Source: Streptomyces griseus
Lineage (GTDB): Bacteria > Actinomycetota > Actinomycetes > Streptomycetales > Streptomycetaceae
DNA: 64,000 bases
Assembly: GCF_001715295.1 (NCBI RefSeq)
Contig: NZ_MDKB01000002.1
Coordinates: 1,075,522 to 1,139,521 of the forward strand
Direction of reading: 5' to 3'
Under the pieces are notes generated by a model. The model saw only the letters and a list, made by a program, of their open reading frames with translations. It was not told the origin of the DNA and searched no databases. This document shows, piece by piece, positions 18,657-35,182 of this stretch (the stretch's first letter is position 1; every line of letters begins with the position of its first letter). The position numbers and the translations under genes were made by a program.

Positions 18657-18903
18657 CCCGGGCAACGCCGTCGCCGTGGCCCTGGAGCTGGAACGCCTGC
18701 GCGGCAGCCTGGAGGCCGGCTTCGCCCGCGCGGACGGCCAGCTGGCGCTCCTGGTGCAGCGCAGCGACCAGACCGACAAGCAGCTGGCCGACCACGAGGC
18801 CCGCCTCGACACGCTGGAACGTTCCCGCTGGCCGCTGGCGAGCATCGGCGCGCTCACCGCGACCGCCGCCCTCGTCCTCGCCGTGTGGGAGATCATGCGC
18901 TGA
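18643..18903 (+). CDS. Small coiled-coil membrane protein, second lysis-type protein
   Basis: 86 residues. N-terminal coiled coil (LELERLRGSLEAGFARADGQ, then TDKQLADHEARLDTLE) and one C-terminal transmembrane segment (LASIGALTATAALVLAVW). Overlaps the holin-like gene. This topology, a cytoplasmic coiled coil with a C-terminal anchor, is common beside actinophage endolysins. Possibly an antiholin or a second holin; not determined. Confidence 0.65.
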   Translation: MTETDPGNAVAVALELERLRGSLEAGFARADGQLALLVQRSDQTDKQLADHEARLDTLERSRWPLASIGALTATAALVLAVWEIMR

Positions 18904-18939
18904 CCCGCGTCCGGGGCGGCCGGCCCGGCGCGCGCACGC

Positions 18940-18990
18940 AGAAGGGCGCCCACCCCGTGCACGGTACTCGCCGGGGGTGGGCGCCCTTCT
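18940..18990. terminator. Bidirectional terminator separating tail operon from rpoC
   Basis: A strong ~17-bp stem (about 18940-18957 with 18973-18990) built from AGAAGGGCGCCCACCCC and its complement with a ~15-base loop. It serves the plus-strand tail operon and the minus-strand rpoB-rpoC transcript, which end at 18903 and 19000. Confidence 0.85.
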
Positions 18991-18999
18991 CACTCACTG

Positions 19000-22899
<3,900 letters not shown>

Positions 22900-23028
22900 T
22901 TGTCGTCAATCCCTCTTTCGGGGGTTCGAGCCCCCTCGCGTCACGCGAGAAATCGGGGCACTTCAGCAATGGTCTGAACGGGTCCGGGGAGAGCCGGCCG
23001 GATCACGGGGATCCGGCCGGCCAACCCG

Positions 23029-26514
<3,486 letters not shown>

Positions 26515-27115
26515 GAGGGGGTCCTTCCGAGGGCTCGGACTCACTACGCGCGTACCGGCCCCAAGCCGCACACAGAGACAGAAATCCCAAGGTCAGGGAC
26601 TGATCGGTCATCGGCGTCAGGCGTGGGCATGCCCCTGGTGACGGGCAGGAGGCAGCTAACAGGCAGCGCAAAGGGTCAGTGTAGCCAAACGCCACACTGA
26701 TGTCCAGTCGCGGTTCTCAGAGACCCACGTTGCTCTCAACAGCTGTGCTCAACACCTATGAATAGCCCTCGCGCGGTGTGCGCTCTTCTTTACTGCCCTC
26801 TTCGCTCCCGATCCATGCCTCGGATGCGGATCGAGATGACGACGCGTCCTGAGAATTGCGCGCCGCGTGCGGTTCGTCAAGGCCCCCGGGCCCCGGACGG
26901 ACGGCCGGCGATCTTCACCCGGCGCCCGGAGGTCCCCGGTTGACGCCTGGAGAAACGCACGGCGAAAGATCACCCTACTCGTCGCGGCCGGAAGATCAAG
27001 GCAGCCTCCGCACGCACGCCGAAGGGCGACCACCCGGATGGGTGATCGCCCTTGGCGATGTGACATCTCCGCCTCACGGCAGAGACGGTCCTGAGGAGTC
27101 AGAGGACTCGCAGGG
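26515..27115. promoter_or_regulatory. rplL-rpoB intergenic region with attenuator and rpoB leader
   Basis: 601 bp between rplL and rpoB, unusually long for an operon. Nearest rplL is a 13-bp hairpin with one mismatch (27022-27035 with 27040-27053) that should attenuate read-through. The rest, relatively AT-rich for this genome around 26700-26870, probably holds the separate rpoB promoter and leader. No ORF on either strand looks real. Confidence 0.6.
27022..27053 (-). terminator. Attenuator hairpin after rplL
   Basis: AAGGGCGACCACCC pairs with GGGTGATCGCCCTT across a GGAT loop; 13 of 14 positions pair. It lies 63 bp after the rplL stop on the minus strand. There is no strong T-run, so partial termination fits the known higher expression of L7/L12 than RNA polymerase. 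Confidence 0.65.
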
Positions 27116-27499
27116 TCACTTGACCTCGACGGAGGCGCCGGCGCCCTTGAGGGACTCGGCAGCCTTCTCGGCGGCCTCCTTGGCGACCTTCTCGAGGACG
27201 GGCTTCGGGGCGCCGTCCACGAGGTCCTTGGCCTCCTTGAGGCCCAGCGAGGTCAGCTCACGCACGACCTTGATGACCTGGATCTTCTTCTCGCCGGCGC
27301 CGGTGAGGATGACGTCGAACTCGTCCTGCTCGGCAGCGGCCTCGGCCGGGGCGCCGGGCGCGGCAACGCCGGCGGCGGCGACCGGGGCGGCGGCGGTGAC
27401 GTCGAACTTCTCCTCGAAGGCCTTCACGAACTCGGAGAGCTCGATGAGGGTCATCTCTTCGAACTGCGCGAGCAGGTCGTCCTGGGACAGCTTCGCCAT
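27116..27499 (-). CDS. rplL: 50S ribosomal protein L7/L12
   Basis: 127 residues, starting [20 protein letters not shown]. An Ala/Gly-rich hinge separates the N-terminal dimerisation helix and the C-terminal factor-binding domain ([20 protein letters not shown], then [15 protein letters not shown]). Stalk protein that recruits translational GTPases. Confidence 0.99.
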   Translation of the reverse strand: MAKLSQDDLLAQFEEMTLIELSEFVKAFEEKFDVTAAAPVAAAGVAAPGAPAEAAAEQDEFDVILTGAGEKKIQVIKVVRELTSLGLKEAKDLVDGAPKPVLEKVAKEAAEKAAESLKGAGASVEVK

Positions 27500-27583
27500 G
27501 ACAGGCGTCCTTCCACTATTCGGCAGGTGCCGGATGTATATGTCGGCGGGCGTACGTGGAGCCCGCTGGACCGCTGAGCGAAA

Positions 27584-28141
27584 TTACTCGGCGGCCTCGG
27601 CGGGAGCCGGAGTACCGGCACCGCCCTGCTCTTCCTTCTTGGCACGAAGCGCTTCCGCGGTGCGGACGAACTTCGAGGGCAGCGCCTGGAAGAGCGCGGC
27701 AGCCTGAGACTGCTTGCCCTTCATGGCACCGGCCAGCTTGGAGAGCAGAACCTCGCGGGACTCGAGGTCCGCAAGCTTCTTGATCTCATCGGCGGACAGC
27801 GCCTTACCGTCAAGGACACCGCCCTTGATGATGAGGTTGGGGTTCTCCTTGGCGAAGTCACGAAGACCCTTCGCCGACTCCACCGGGTCACCGGTGACGA
27901 AGGCAACCGCCGTCGGACCCGAGAACAGGTCGTCCAGCGCGTCGATCCCGGCCTCGTTGGCCGCAATCTTGGTCAGCGTGTTCTTCACCACGGCGTACTG
28001 GGCGTTCTCACCGAGCGAACGGCGCAGCTGCTTGAGCTGTGCCACGGTGAGACCCCGGTACTCGGTCAGCACGGCGGCGTTCGAGCTGCGGAACTGGTCC
28101 GTCAGCTCGGCTACCGCGGCAGCCTTGTCGGGCCTTGCCAT
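27584..28141 (-). CDS. rplJ: 50S ribosomal protein L10
   Basis: 185 residues from ATG 28141 ([20 protein letters not shown]), the conserved L10 start; in-frame upstream sequence is leader, not protein. [13 protein letters not shown] and [16 protein letters not shown] are L10 segments. It anchors the L7/L12 stalk and represses its own operon by binding the leader. A 25-residue Ala/Pro/Glu-rich C-terminus is extra. Confidence 0.98.
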   Translation of the reverse strand: MARPDKAAAVAELTDQFRSSNAAVLTEYRGLTVAQLKQLRRSLGENAQYAVVKNTLTKIAANEAGIDALDDLFSGPTAVAFVTGDPVESAKGLRDFAKENPNLIIKGGVLDGKALSADEIKKLADLESREVLLSKLAGAMKGKQSQAAALFQALPSKFVRTAEALRAKKEEQGGAGTPAPAEAAE

Positions 28142-28434
28142 GAGCGTCGGCCTCCTTCCGGGTGATGAGGACCGCTCAGAAGGGGCCGGTAAAGACGAAA
28201 CGCCCCGGCGCAGGCGCCAGGGCGTAGCTCGACCGGACGGAATCCGGGAGCTTTCCACAGTCACCTGCGCAGGTCGCCCGTTCTCGACGGATCCTTCGGT
28301 CACCGGCCTCTTGCGAGTGCACGGCAACGACCAGCGGTCTTTGGCTTCCTGTGGAGCGTACGCGACCGGAGCCGCGCGGAGCAAATCCGTCCAGGTTCGA
28401 CCGGGGCGGGAGGTTTACGGCGAGGCCGCGGGGG
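28142..28434 (-). ncRNA. L10 leader / attenuator region
   Basis: Non-coding leader between the lipoprotein gene and rplJ. At 28201-28224 an 11-bp hairpin (CGCCCUGGCGC / GCGCCGGGGCG, one G-U pair) is followed on the minus strand by TTTCGTCTTT, giving an intrinsic attenuator just upstream of rplJ. In actinobacteria this leader is bound by L10 for autoregulation; the fine structure was not folded here. Confidence 0.6.
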
Positions 28435-29346
28435 TCAGGACGCGCCCGCCGTTCCACCCTGCTGCCGCCCCAGGATGTCCTTGAAGTCGACCGTGTCGGC
28501 CGCCGCCGGCTTCTCCACCCGGACCTCGGTGCCGTAGTCGCTGTAGAAGACCGTCGAATTGAGCGCGCCGGTCTTCGTCTCACCCTTCTCGGTCTTCTTC
28601 ACCAGCAGGTTGTCCTTGTCGACCCAGATGTCGACCGTCTCCGTCGTGATGCCGAGCCCGCTCAGCTGCTTCTTGAAGGCGGCCAGCTGACCGGCGTCCA
28701 GGGCCGAGGTCTTCGCGGTCAGCTCCGCGACGTCGACCGTGCCGGAGTAGTGGGTCGTGGCGACGCCCCGTACGTCCTCCTGGCCGACCTTCTCGACGTC
28801 GCCGGAGGCCAGCAGCGCGTTCACCCCCTGCTGCGGGGTGCTGTTCTGCATCTGCTCCTTCATGACCTCGCCCGAGGCGCCCGCGAGCTCGGACAGGTCC
28901 GCGTAGCCGTACCGGATCCAGTGCTTGCCGCCCACGTTCGCCGCGAAGGCGTCGCCCATGTTGGCGTAGTACTCGTCCTTGAGGTAGCGGGCCTGCATCG
29001 AGCCGTCGCCGCCGGACTGCTTCAGGGCGTCGCCCATGGTGCCGCCGGTGTACGTGATCGTCAGCGCGCCCGTGATCCCGTCCGACCAGTCGATCGCACC
29101 GGACTGCCTCATCGACATGGCGGAGCCCATGACCGTGGTGCCCTCCACGGTGGCCGACTGCGCCCCGCCGGTCTCCTTCTGCACCAGGCGCAGCGCGGCG
29201 ACGGCGTCGGTCCCCCTCGCGCCCCCGCCGCTCCGGCCGCCGTCGTCCGCCGTGGAGGCGTCAGGCCCTCCGCAGGCGGCCACCGACATCAGCGCCGCCG
29301 CTGCCGCGACCGCGATCCCCGTCCGCCGCACCGTCGTGGTCATCAT
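28435..29346 (-). CDS. LppX/LprAFG-like lipoprotein
   Basis: 303 residues from ATG 29346, which has GGAG 6 bases upstream. The signal sequence TTTVRRTGIAVAAAAALMSV ends in a lipobox AAC (Cys at ~24), so it is membrane anchored outside. The body is beta-rich (GAIDWSDGITGALTITYTGG, then VDIWVDKDNLLVKKTEKG), as in mycobacterial LppX/LprG lipid carriers. Similar genes sit in this rplA-rplJ gap in other Streptomyces (from memory). A role in lipid or envelope transport is inferred. Confidence 0.8.
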   Translation of the reverse strand: MMTTTVRRTGIAVAAAAALMSVAACGGPDASTADDGGRSGGGARGTDAVAALRLVQKETGGAQSATVEGTTVMGSAMSMRQSGAIDWSDGITGALTITYTGGTMGDALKQSGGDGSMQARYLKDEYYANMGDAFAANVGGKHWIRYGYADLSELAGASGEVMKEQMQNSTPQQGVNALLASGDVEKVGQEDVRGVATTHYSGTVDVAELTAKTSALDAGQLAAFKKQLSGLGITTETVDIWVDKDNLLVKKTEKGETKTGALNSTVFYSDYGTEVRVEKPAAADTVDFKDILGRQQGGTAGAS

Positions 29347-29468
29347 GTAACGCTCCACCCCTTGGTCCACAGATTCGTCGTACGGATACGAGGACGGGCC
29401 CCGCACCTCGGAAGGTTGCGGAGCCCGTCACATGCCGTGAAAACCGGCTACCGGGTGAGCACGGTGGC

Positions 29469-30191
29469 TCAGACGGCGGCCGGGTCCTCCTCGACGAGGA
29501 GGTTGCGCACGCGGTTGGCGTCCAGCGGGATGCCGGGGCCCATCGTCGTGCTCAGGGTCGCCTTCTTGATGAAGCGGCCCTTGGCGGCGGACGGCTTCAG
29601 ACGGAGGATCTCCTCCAGCGCCGCGCCGTAGTTCTCGACCAGCTTCGTGTCATCGAACGAGGTCTTGCCGATGATGAAGTGCAGGTTCGAGTGCTTGTCG
29701 ACGCGGAACTCGATCTTTCCGCCCTTGATGTCGTTGACAGCCTTGACGACATCGGGGGTGACGGTGCCGGTCTTCGGGTTCGGCATCAGACCACGCGGAC
29801 CGAGCACGCGGCCCAGGCGGCCGACCTTGCCCATGAGGTCCGGCGTGGCGACGACGGCGTCGAAGTCCAGACGACCCTTCGCCACCTCGTCGATGAGCTC
29901 GTCGGCGCCGACGATGTCGGCGCCCGCGGCTTCCGCGGCCGCAGCACGGTCACCGGTCGCGAAGACCAGGACCCGGGCGGTCTTGCCGGTGCCGTGCGGG
30001 AGGTTCACGGTGCCACGGACCATCTGGTCGGCCTTGCGAGGGTCGACACCCAGGCAGAAGGCGACCTCGACGGTGCCGTCGAACTTCGTGGTGGCGGTGT
30101 CCTTGGCGAGACGGACGGCCTCGAGCGGGGCGTAGGTACGCTCCCGGTCGATCTTCGCGTCCGCAGCGCGGAGGTTCTTGCTGCGCTTCAC
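29469..30191 (-). CDS. rplA: 50S ribosomal protein L1
   Basis: 240 residues ([20 protein letters not shown]). [20 protein letters not shown] is the invariant L1 motif. Binds 23S rRNA at the L1 stalk. Downstream of rplK by 82 bp. Confidence 0.99.
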   Translation of the reverse strand: MKRSKNLRAADAKIDRERTYAPLEAVRLAKDTATTKFDGTVEVAFCLGVDPRKADQMVRGTVNLPHGTGKTARVLVFATGDRAAAAEAAGADIVGADELIDEVAKGRLDFDAVVATPDLMGKVGRLGRVLGPRGLMPNPKTGTVTPDVVKAVNDIKGGKIEFRVDKHSNLHFIIGKTSFDDTKLVENYGAALEEILRLKPSAAKGRFIKKATLSTTMGPGIPLDANRVRNLLVEEDPAAV

Positions 30192-30273
30192 TTCTACTCC
30201 TGTGGGTTTGCGAGTGTGGAGTCGTGGTGCGGACCAGCGCTTGGTCCTACCACTGAGGGCTTGCGGGGCTGAA

Positions 30274-30708
30274 TCAGCCTTCGACCGTGATGCCCATGGA
30301 ACGAGCGGTGCCAGCGATGATCTTCGACGCGGCGTCGAGGTCGTTGGCGTTCAGGTCGGGGAGCTTCGTCGTGGCGATCTCGCGGACCTGGGCGGCCGTC
30401 AGCTTGGCGACCTTGGTCTTGTGCGGCTCGCCGGAGCCCTTGTCCACGCCCGCGGCCTTGAGGATCAGCTTGGCGGCCGGCGGGGTCTTGGTCACGAAGG
30501 TGAAGGAGCGGTCCTCGTAGACCGTGATCTCCACCGGCACGACCATGCCACGCTGCGACTCGGTCGCGGCGTTGTAGGCCTTGCAGAACTCCATGATGTT
30601 GACGCCGTGCTGGCCGAGCGCGGGGCCGACCGGCGGGGCCGGGTTGGCCGCACCGGCGTTGATCTGGAGCTTGATAAGCCCCGTGACCTTCTTCTTCTTG
30701 GGAGGCAT
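30274..30708 (-). CDS. rplK: 50S ribosomal protein L11
   Basis: 144 residues, starting [20 protein letters not shown], with [20 protein letters not shown] characteristic of L11. Forms the GTPase-associated centre; target site region of thiopeptides. It starts after the nusG terminator, so it has its own promoter in 30709-30800. Confidence 0.99.
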
Positions 30709-30804
30709 TGCTCTCTCCGGGTCCTAGTGAGAGTGTTTCGCCGCCATTCCGGTCTTCCGGACGGAGGCATACCGCGCAACGATAACGGGTATAGGTGCGC
30801 GACC

Positions 30805-30853
30805 AAAAACCGAGCAGGTCAGACCGGCTGCGAAGCCGGTCTGACCTGCTCGG
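30805..30853 (-). terminator. nusG transcript terminator
   Basis: Perfect 19-bp stem (30810-30828 with 30835-30853), loop of 6, followed on the minus strand by TTTTT (complement of 30805-30809). It would end the secE-nusG transcript before rplK. A second 9-bp hairpin, 30881-30889 with 30894-30902, lies between it and the MITE-like element. Confidence 0.9.
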
Positions 30854-30908
30854 TAGGCATGTGTCCAGAAGCGTGCGGGACGTCCCTGCCGGTGCAGGGA
30901 CGGCGCTG

Positions 30909-31082
30909 GGCCGTGTTCCGAAAGTAGCGTCGTCTGCCCGGAGGGCAGGTCCGGCGGCGTCTGGTGCGTGTGATCGCAAGGCGGAGGGGCGTGCCGATAC
31001 TGGATGTATCGGCACGATCCGACAACGCGGCGAGTGCGCGTACCAGGCGTCGTTGGACAGACGGGACTTTCGGAATACGGCC
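30909..31082. repeat. MITE-like element, copy with terminal inverted repeats
   Basis: A 174-bp element with terminal inverted repeats (30909-30925 and 31066-31082, 16 of 17 bases, GGCCGTRTTCCGAAAGT). It contains an internal perfect hairpin GTGCCGATAC...GTATCGGCAC. Its right end abuts the nusG stop codon. Its core (GATCGCAAGGCGGAGG, GGATGTA, CAACGCGGCG) recurs at 38080-38226 and 60510-60660. It has no coding capacity. Confidence 0.75.
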
Positions 31083-31993
31083 TAGTTCTTCTGGATCTGG
31101 TCGAAGCTGAGCTCGACCGGGGTCTCGCGGCCGAAGATCTCGACGAGGCCCTTGACCTTCTTCGAGTCGGCGTTGATCTCGTTGATCGTCGCCTGCAGGG
31201 TGGCGAACGGCCCGTCGGTGACGGTGACCGAGTCGCCCACCTCGAAGTCCAGCACCTGGACCTCGACCTTGCGGGCCGGAGCCGGCTTGCCCTCGGCCTC
31301 GGCGGCCTCGCGGGCCGCCTTCTCCTCGGCCTCGGGGGCGAGCATCTTGACGATCTCGTCCAGGGTCAGCGGGTACGGGTCGTAGGCGTTGCCCACGAAG
31401 CCGGTGACGCCGGGGGTGTTGCGGACAACGCCCCAGGACTCGTTCGTCAGGTCCATGCGCACCAGGACGTAACCCGGGAGCTTGTTCTGACGGACGTTCT
31501 TCCGCTCGCCGTTCTTGATCTGGACGATCTCTTCCTCGGGCACCTCGGCCTGGTAGATGAAGTCCTCGACGTTGAGCGAGACGGCGCGCTGCTCCAGGTT
31601 GGCCTTCACGCGCTTCTCGTAGCCGGCGTACGTGTGGATGACGTACCACTCACCGGGGAGACCGCGCAGTTCCTCGCGCAGTGCGGCGACGGCGTCGACG
31701 GGGGCGGCCGGCTCGGCGGGCTCCGCCTCGTCCTCGGCGGCCTCGTCACCGGCGGCGTCGGTCTCGTCCGCGTCCGTCTCCTCGGACGCGGCGGCCTCCT
31801 CGGCCTCCGCCTCCTCGTCGGACCCGACGCTCACGGCGTCCTGCTCGGCGGGCTCGCCCGCAGCGGCGTCAGCAGCTTCGACCTGGTCCGGGGCCACGGC
31901 ATCCGCCGCCTCGACGATGTCGAGCTCGTCCTCGGCGGACTCGACGGCGCTCGCCGTGGGCTCGGCGTCGTCGTTCAGGTTCGGGTCAGACAC
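31082..31993 (-). CDS. nusG: Transcription antitermination factor NusG
   Basis: 303 residues from GTG 31993 ([13 protein letters not shown]). The first ~125 residues are an acidic Ala/Glu/Asp-rich extension typical of Streptomyces. NGN domain follows ([20 protein letters not shown], then [16 protein letters not shown]) and a KOW domain ([20 protein letters not shown]). Stop TAG shares its last base with the MITE-like element, so the insertion left the protein intact. Confidence 0.98.
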   Translation of the reverse strand: MSDPNLNDDAEPTASAVESAEDELDIVEAADAVAPDQVEAADAAAGEPAEQDAVSVGSDEEAEAEEAAASEETDADETDAAGDEAAEDEAEPAEPAAPVDAVAALREELRGLPGEWYVIHTYAGYEKRVKANLEQRAVSLNVEDFIYQAEVPEEEIVQIKNGERKNVRQNKLPGYVLVRMDLTNESWGVVRNTPGVTGFVGNAYDPYPLTLDEIVKMLAPEAEEKAAREAAEAEGKPAPARKVEVQVLDFEVGDSVTVTDGPFATLQATINEINADSKKVKGLVEIFGRETPVELSFDQIQKN

Positions 31994-32066
31994 GATGGCT
32001 GCTTCTTCCTGGATACATATGGGTGGAACATGCGAAAGGAGCGCCCATGAGGCGCCCTCCGCGGGA

Positions 32067-32354
32067 TCAGCCGAAGACGTACTTGATGACCCGCGCGAAA
32101 CCGAAGTCAATCACGGTAACGAGACCGATCATGACGACCACGAACATGATCACGACGGCCGTGTACGTCGTCAGCTGGCTGCGCGTCGGCCATACGACCT
32201 TGCGGAGCTCGGCGACGATCTGTCGGTAGAAGAGCGCGAGGCGGCCCAGCGGGCCCTTCTTGCCGCGCTTGCCGCCCTTGCGGTTCTTCTTCTTCGACTC
32301 GAGGGCTTCGTCCTCGGCATCAGGCATGTCGATGGAGCCCACGGCGTCCGTCAC
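32067..32354 (-). CDS. secE: Preprotein translocase subunit SecE
   Basis: 95 residues from GTG 32354, chosen because AGGTGA is well placed; the upstream ATG 32378 has no ribosome site. Lys-rich linker, then the single transmembrane segment ([20 protein letters not shown]) after the conserved [17 protein letters not shown] motif. Clamps SecY. Upstream of nusG as usual. Confidence 0.95.
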   Translation of the reverse strand: MTDAVGSIDMPDAEDEALESKKKNRKGGKRGKKGPLGRLALFYRQIVAELRKVVWPTRSQLTTYTAVVIMFVVVMIGLVTVIDFGFARVIKYVFG

Positions 32355-32460
32355 GCTACTCACCTGATTCCGGGTCATGGCCGTGCCGCGCCCGGTGGAG
32401 CCGCACGGCGGTGCATTGAAGTACGTACATGCGCACACATCCTGGCGAAGGAGTGTGTAG

Positions 32461-32533
32461 CAGGGCCGGAGGGACTTGAACCCCCAACCGCTGGTTTTGG
32501 AGACCAGTGCTCTACCAATTGAGCTACGACCCT
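32461..32533 (-). tRNA. tRNA-Trp (CCA)
   Basis: 73-nt cloverleaf on the minus strand. Acceptor AGGGUCG pairs with CGGCCCU, the anticodon loop is CTCCAAA with CCA, and the T loop is GGTTCAAGTCC-like. It precedes secE. Confidence 0.97.
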
Positions 32534-32746
32534 TTGTGGTTTCCACCAACCTACCGCATCCTGCCCGGGGTGCCGGGTGCGAAAACGGTGTGGCTGATGA
32601 AGGCCAACGACAGGTGAGTGTACGTGCTCAGGGGCGCCGCGTCGAACAGACAACTACCGACCGGTCCTGTCCGGATGCTGTCCGAGTCCTGTCCGGTCCC
32701 TGAAACCCGTGTGTCCTGGCCGATTCCGGTCTGCGAGCATGGGGGC

Positions 32747-33973
32747 ATGAGCGCTGCAACTTCTCCCACCGAGCGCCGGGTCTCGGCCCGCGTCGGTGCG
32801 ATCTCCGAGTCCGCCACCCTCGCCGTCGACGCCAAGGCGAAGGCCCTCAAGGCCGCCGGGCGTCCGGTGATCGGCTTCGGCGCCGGCGAGCCCGACTTCC
32901 CGACCCCCGGGTACATCGTCGACGCCGCGGTCGAGGCCTGCCGTAACCCGAAGTACCACCGCTACACCCCGGCCGGCGGGCTCCCCGAGCTCAAGGCCGC
33001 CATCGCGGAGAAGACGCTGCGCGACTCGGGCTACGAGGTCGACCCCGCCCAGGTCCTGGTCACCAACGGCGGGAAGCAGGCCATCTACGAGGCCTTCGCC
33101 GCGATCCTGGACCCGGGCGACGAGGTCATCGTCCCCGCCCCGTACTGGACGACCTACCCCGAGTCCATCCGCCTGGCGGGCGGCGTCCCGGTCGAGGTCG
33201 TGGCCGACGAGACCAGCGGCTACCGGGTCTCCGTCGAGCAGCTCGAGGCCGCCCGTACCGAGCGCACCAAGGTCGTCCTGTTCGTCTCGCCGTCCAACCC
33301 GACCGGCGCCGTCTACAGCGCGGCCGACACCGAGGCGATCGGCCGCTGGGCCGTCGAGCACGGCCTGTGGGTCATGACCGACGAGATCTACGAGCACCTG
33401 GTCTACGGCGACGCGACGTTCACCTCGCTCCCGGCGGTCGTGCCCGAGCTGCGCGACAAGTGCATCGTGGTCAACGGCGTGGCCAAGACCTACGCCATGA
33501 CCGGCTGGCGGGTGGGCTGGATCATCGGCCCCAAGGACGTCGTGAAGGCCGCGACCAACCTGCAGTCGCACGCCACCTCCAACGTGAGCAACGTCGCCCA
33601 GGTCGCCGCGCTGGCCGCCGTCTCCGGTTCGCTGGACGCGGTGGCGGAGATGCGGACCGCCTTCGACCGCCGCCGCCGGACGATCGTGCGCATGCTCAAC
33701 GAGATCGAGGGCCTGTACTGCCCCGAGCCCGAGGGCGCGTTCTACGTGTACCCGTCGGTGAAGGCCCTGCTGGGCAAGGAGATCCGCGGCAGGCGCCCGG
33801 CCGACTCGGTCGAACTGGCCGCCCTCGTCCTGGACGAGGCGGAGGTCGCCGTCGTACCCGGCGAGGCGTTCGGTACGCCCGGCTACCTCCGGCTGTCGTA
33901 CGCCCTGGGCGACGACGACCTCGTCGAAGGTGTCTCGCGGATCCAGAAGCTGCTGGGCGAGGCCCGCGACTGA
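32747..33973 (+). CDS. aspC: Pyridoxal phosphate-dependent aminotransferase, aspartate family
   Basis: 408 residues from ATG 32747. Class I/II fold: [11 protein letters not shown] near the start, [26 protein letters not shown], and the PLP lysine in [17 protein letters not shown]. The C-terminal Arg region ([15 protein letters not shown]) binds the alpha-carboxylate. Transfers amino groups between aspartate/glutamate and 2-oxo acids. Followed by a terminator. Confidence 0.93.
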   Translation: MSAATSPTERRVSARVGAISESATLAVDAKAKALKAAGRPVIGFGAGEPDFPTPGYIVDAAVEACRNPKYHRYTPAGGLPELKAAIAEKTLRDSGYEVDPAQVLVTNGGKQAIYEAFAAILDPGDEVIVPAPYWTTYPESIRLAGGVPVEVVADETSGYRVSVEQLEAARTERTKVVLFVSPSNPTGAVYSAADTEAIGRWAVEHGLWVMTDEIYEHLVYGDATFTSLPAVVPELRDKCIVVNGVAKTYAMTGWRVGWIIGPKDVVKAATNLQSHATSNVSNVAQVAALAAVSGSLDAVAEMRTAFDRRRRTIVRMLNEIEGLYCPEPEGAFYVYPSVKALLGKEIRGRRPADSVELAALVLDEAEVAVVPGEAFGTPGYLRLSYALGDDDLVEGVSRIQKLLGEARD

Positions 33974-33997
33974 TCGGCGTACTCACCGCGAGTGAGT

Positions 33998-34031
33998 CGG
34001 CCCCCGGTTCCGGCCGGGGGCCGGTTTTTTT
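33998..34031 (+). terminator. Terminator after the aminotransferase gene
   Basis: Ten-base-pair stem (33998-34007 with 34014-34023) with TTCCGG loop, followed by GTTTTTTT. It lies 25 bp after the stop codon. Confidence 0.9.
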
Positions 34032-34098
34032 GTTCGACGGGCAACTCAGGAGGGAATCCGGCTACCGCTCGGCGGGGTCTCTGCGGCAAGATCCTGAG

Positions 34099-35112
34099 AT
34101 GGAGCGTGACGTACGGCTGTTGCCCAAGGCCCACCTGCACCTGCACTTCACCGGCTCGATGCGGCCCACGACGCTGCTCGAACTGGCGGACAAGTACGGG
34201 GTCCGCCTGCCCGATGCGCTGACCGGCGGCGAGCCGCCCCAGCTGCGTGCGACCGACGAGCGCGGCTGGTTCCGCTTCCAGCGCCTCTACGACATCGCCC
34301 GCTCCTGCCTGCGCGCCCCGGAGGACATACAGCGGCTGGTGCGCGAGACCGCCATGGAGGACGTCGCGGACGGCTCCGGGTGGCTGGAGATCCAGGTCGA
34401 CCCGACCTCGTACGCCCCGCTGCTCGGCGGTCTCATCCCGGCCATCGAGATCATTCTGGACGCCGTGGACAGCGCGGCCCGCGAGACCGGGCTCGGGATC
34501 CGGGTCCTGATCGCGGCGAACCGCATGAAGCACCCGCTGGACGCCCGGACGCTGGCCCGGCTGGCCGTGCGGTACGCCGACCGCGGGGTCATCGGCTTCG
34601 GGCTCTCCAACGACGAGCGCCGGGGGATGGCCCGCGACTTCGACCGTGCCTTCGCCATCGCCCGGGAGGGCGGGCTGCTGGCGGCGCCGCACGGCGGCGA
34701 ACTCGCCGGCCCCTCCAGCGTCCGGGACTGCCTGGACGACCTCGACGCGGCCCGGATCGGGCACGGTGTGCGCGCCGCCGAGGACCCGAGGCTGCTGGCC
34801 CGGCTCGCGGAGCGCGGCGTCACCTGCGAGGTCTGCCCCGCCTCGAACGTGGCGCTCGGCGTCTACGAGAAGCCCGCGGACATCCCCCTGCGCACTCTGT
34901 TCGACGCGGGAGTCCCCATGGCGCTCGGCGCGGACGACCCGCTGCTGTTCGGCTCCCGGCTGGCCGCCCAGTACGACCTGGTCCGCCGTCATCACGGCTT
35001 CGACGACGCGGAGCTGGCCGAGCTGGCGCGGCAGTCGGTCCGGGGCTCGGCGGCGCCCGCCGACGTCCGGCAGAAGCTGCTGAGCGGCATCGACACCTGG
35101 CTGGCCGGCTGA
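34099..35112 (+). CDS. add: Adenosine deaminase family protein
   Basis: 337 residues. Zinc ligands and catalytic residues are visible: HLHLHFTGS near the start, HGGELAG with the proton-donor Glu, IGHGVRAAED, and GADDPLLFG with the last metal Asp. Deaminates adenosine to inosine, or a related purine; specificity cannot be read. It follows the aminotransferase terminator. Confidence 0.9.
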   Translation: MERDVRLLPKAHLHLHFTGSMRPTTLLELADKYGVRLPDALTGGEPPQLRATDERGWFRFQRLYDIARSCLRAPEDIQRLVRETAMEDVADGSGWLEIQVDPTSYAPLLGGLIPAIEIILDAVDSAARETGLGIRVLIAANRMKHPLDARTLARLAVRYADRGVIGFGLSNDERRGMARDFDRAFAIAREGGLLAAPHGGELAGPSSVRDCLDDLDAARIGHGVRAAEDPRLLARLAERGVTCEVCPASNVALGVYEKPADIPLRTLFDAGVPMALGADDPLLFGSRLAAQYDLVRRHHGFDDAELAELARQSVRGSAAPADVRQKLLSGIDTWLAG

Positions 35113-35182
35113 GCCCGGCCCGCGGTGGTGCGGCGGCGCGTACCGGCAGGCGGGAGAGCGCCGGCACGCGGCGCCGCTGCCG

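Larger units (their letters stand above)
5809..18903 (+). mobile_element. Siphophage-type tail operon, candidate F-type tailocin
   Basis: Thirteen plus-strand genes in the order of a long non-contractile phage tail plus lysis, with one gene on the opposite strand at 7789-8202. Present: tail terminator-like, tube, G/GT chaperones, two tape measures, Dit-like, baseplate-like, hub-like, fibre, amidase, two membrane proteins. Not seen: terminase, portal, capsid, head-tail connector, integrase, sheath, baseplate wedge or AAA ATPase. That pattern fits a domesticated tail particle rather than a live prophage or a contractile injection system. Strong terminators at 5192 and 18940 insulate it. No attachment-site repeat was found at its edges. 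Confidence 0.75.

Noticed and set aside
5809..18903. Contractile (R-type tailocin, eCIS or T6SS) system
   Set aside because: No sheath, baseplate wedge, spike/VgrG, LysM hub or AAA ATPase is seen; the G/GT frameshift and tube/Dit/hub order fit a flexible siphophage tail.
2616..18990. Active prophage
   Set aside because: No integrase, terminase, portal, capsid, replication genes or flanking attachment repeats seen; ends are terminators, not att sites.
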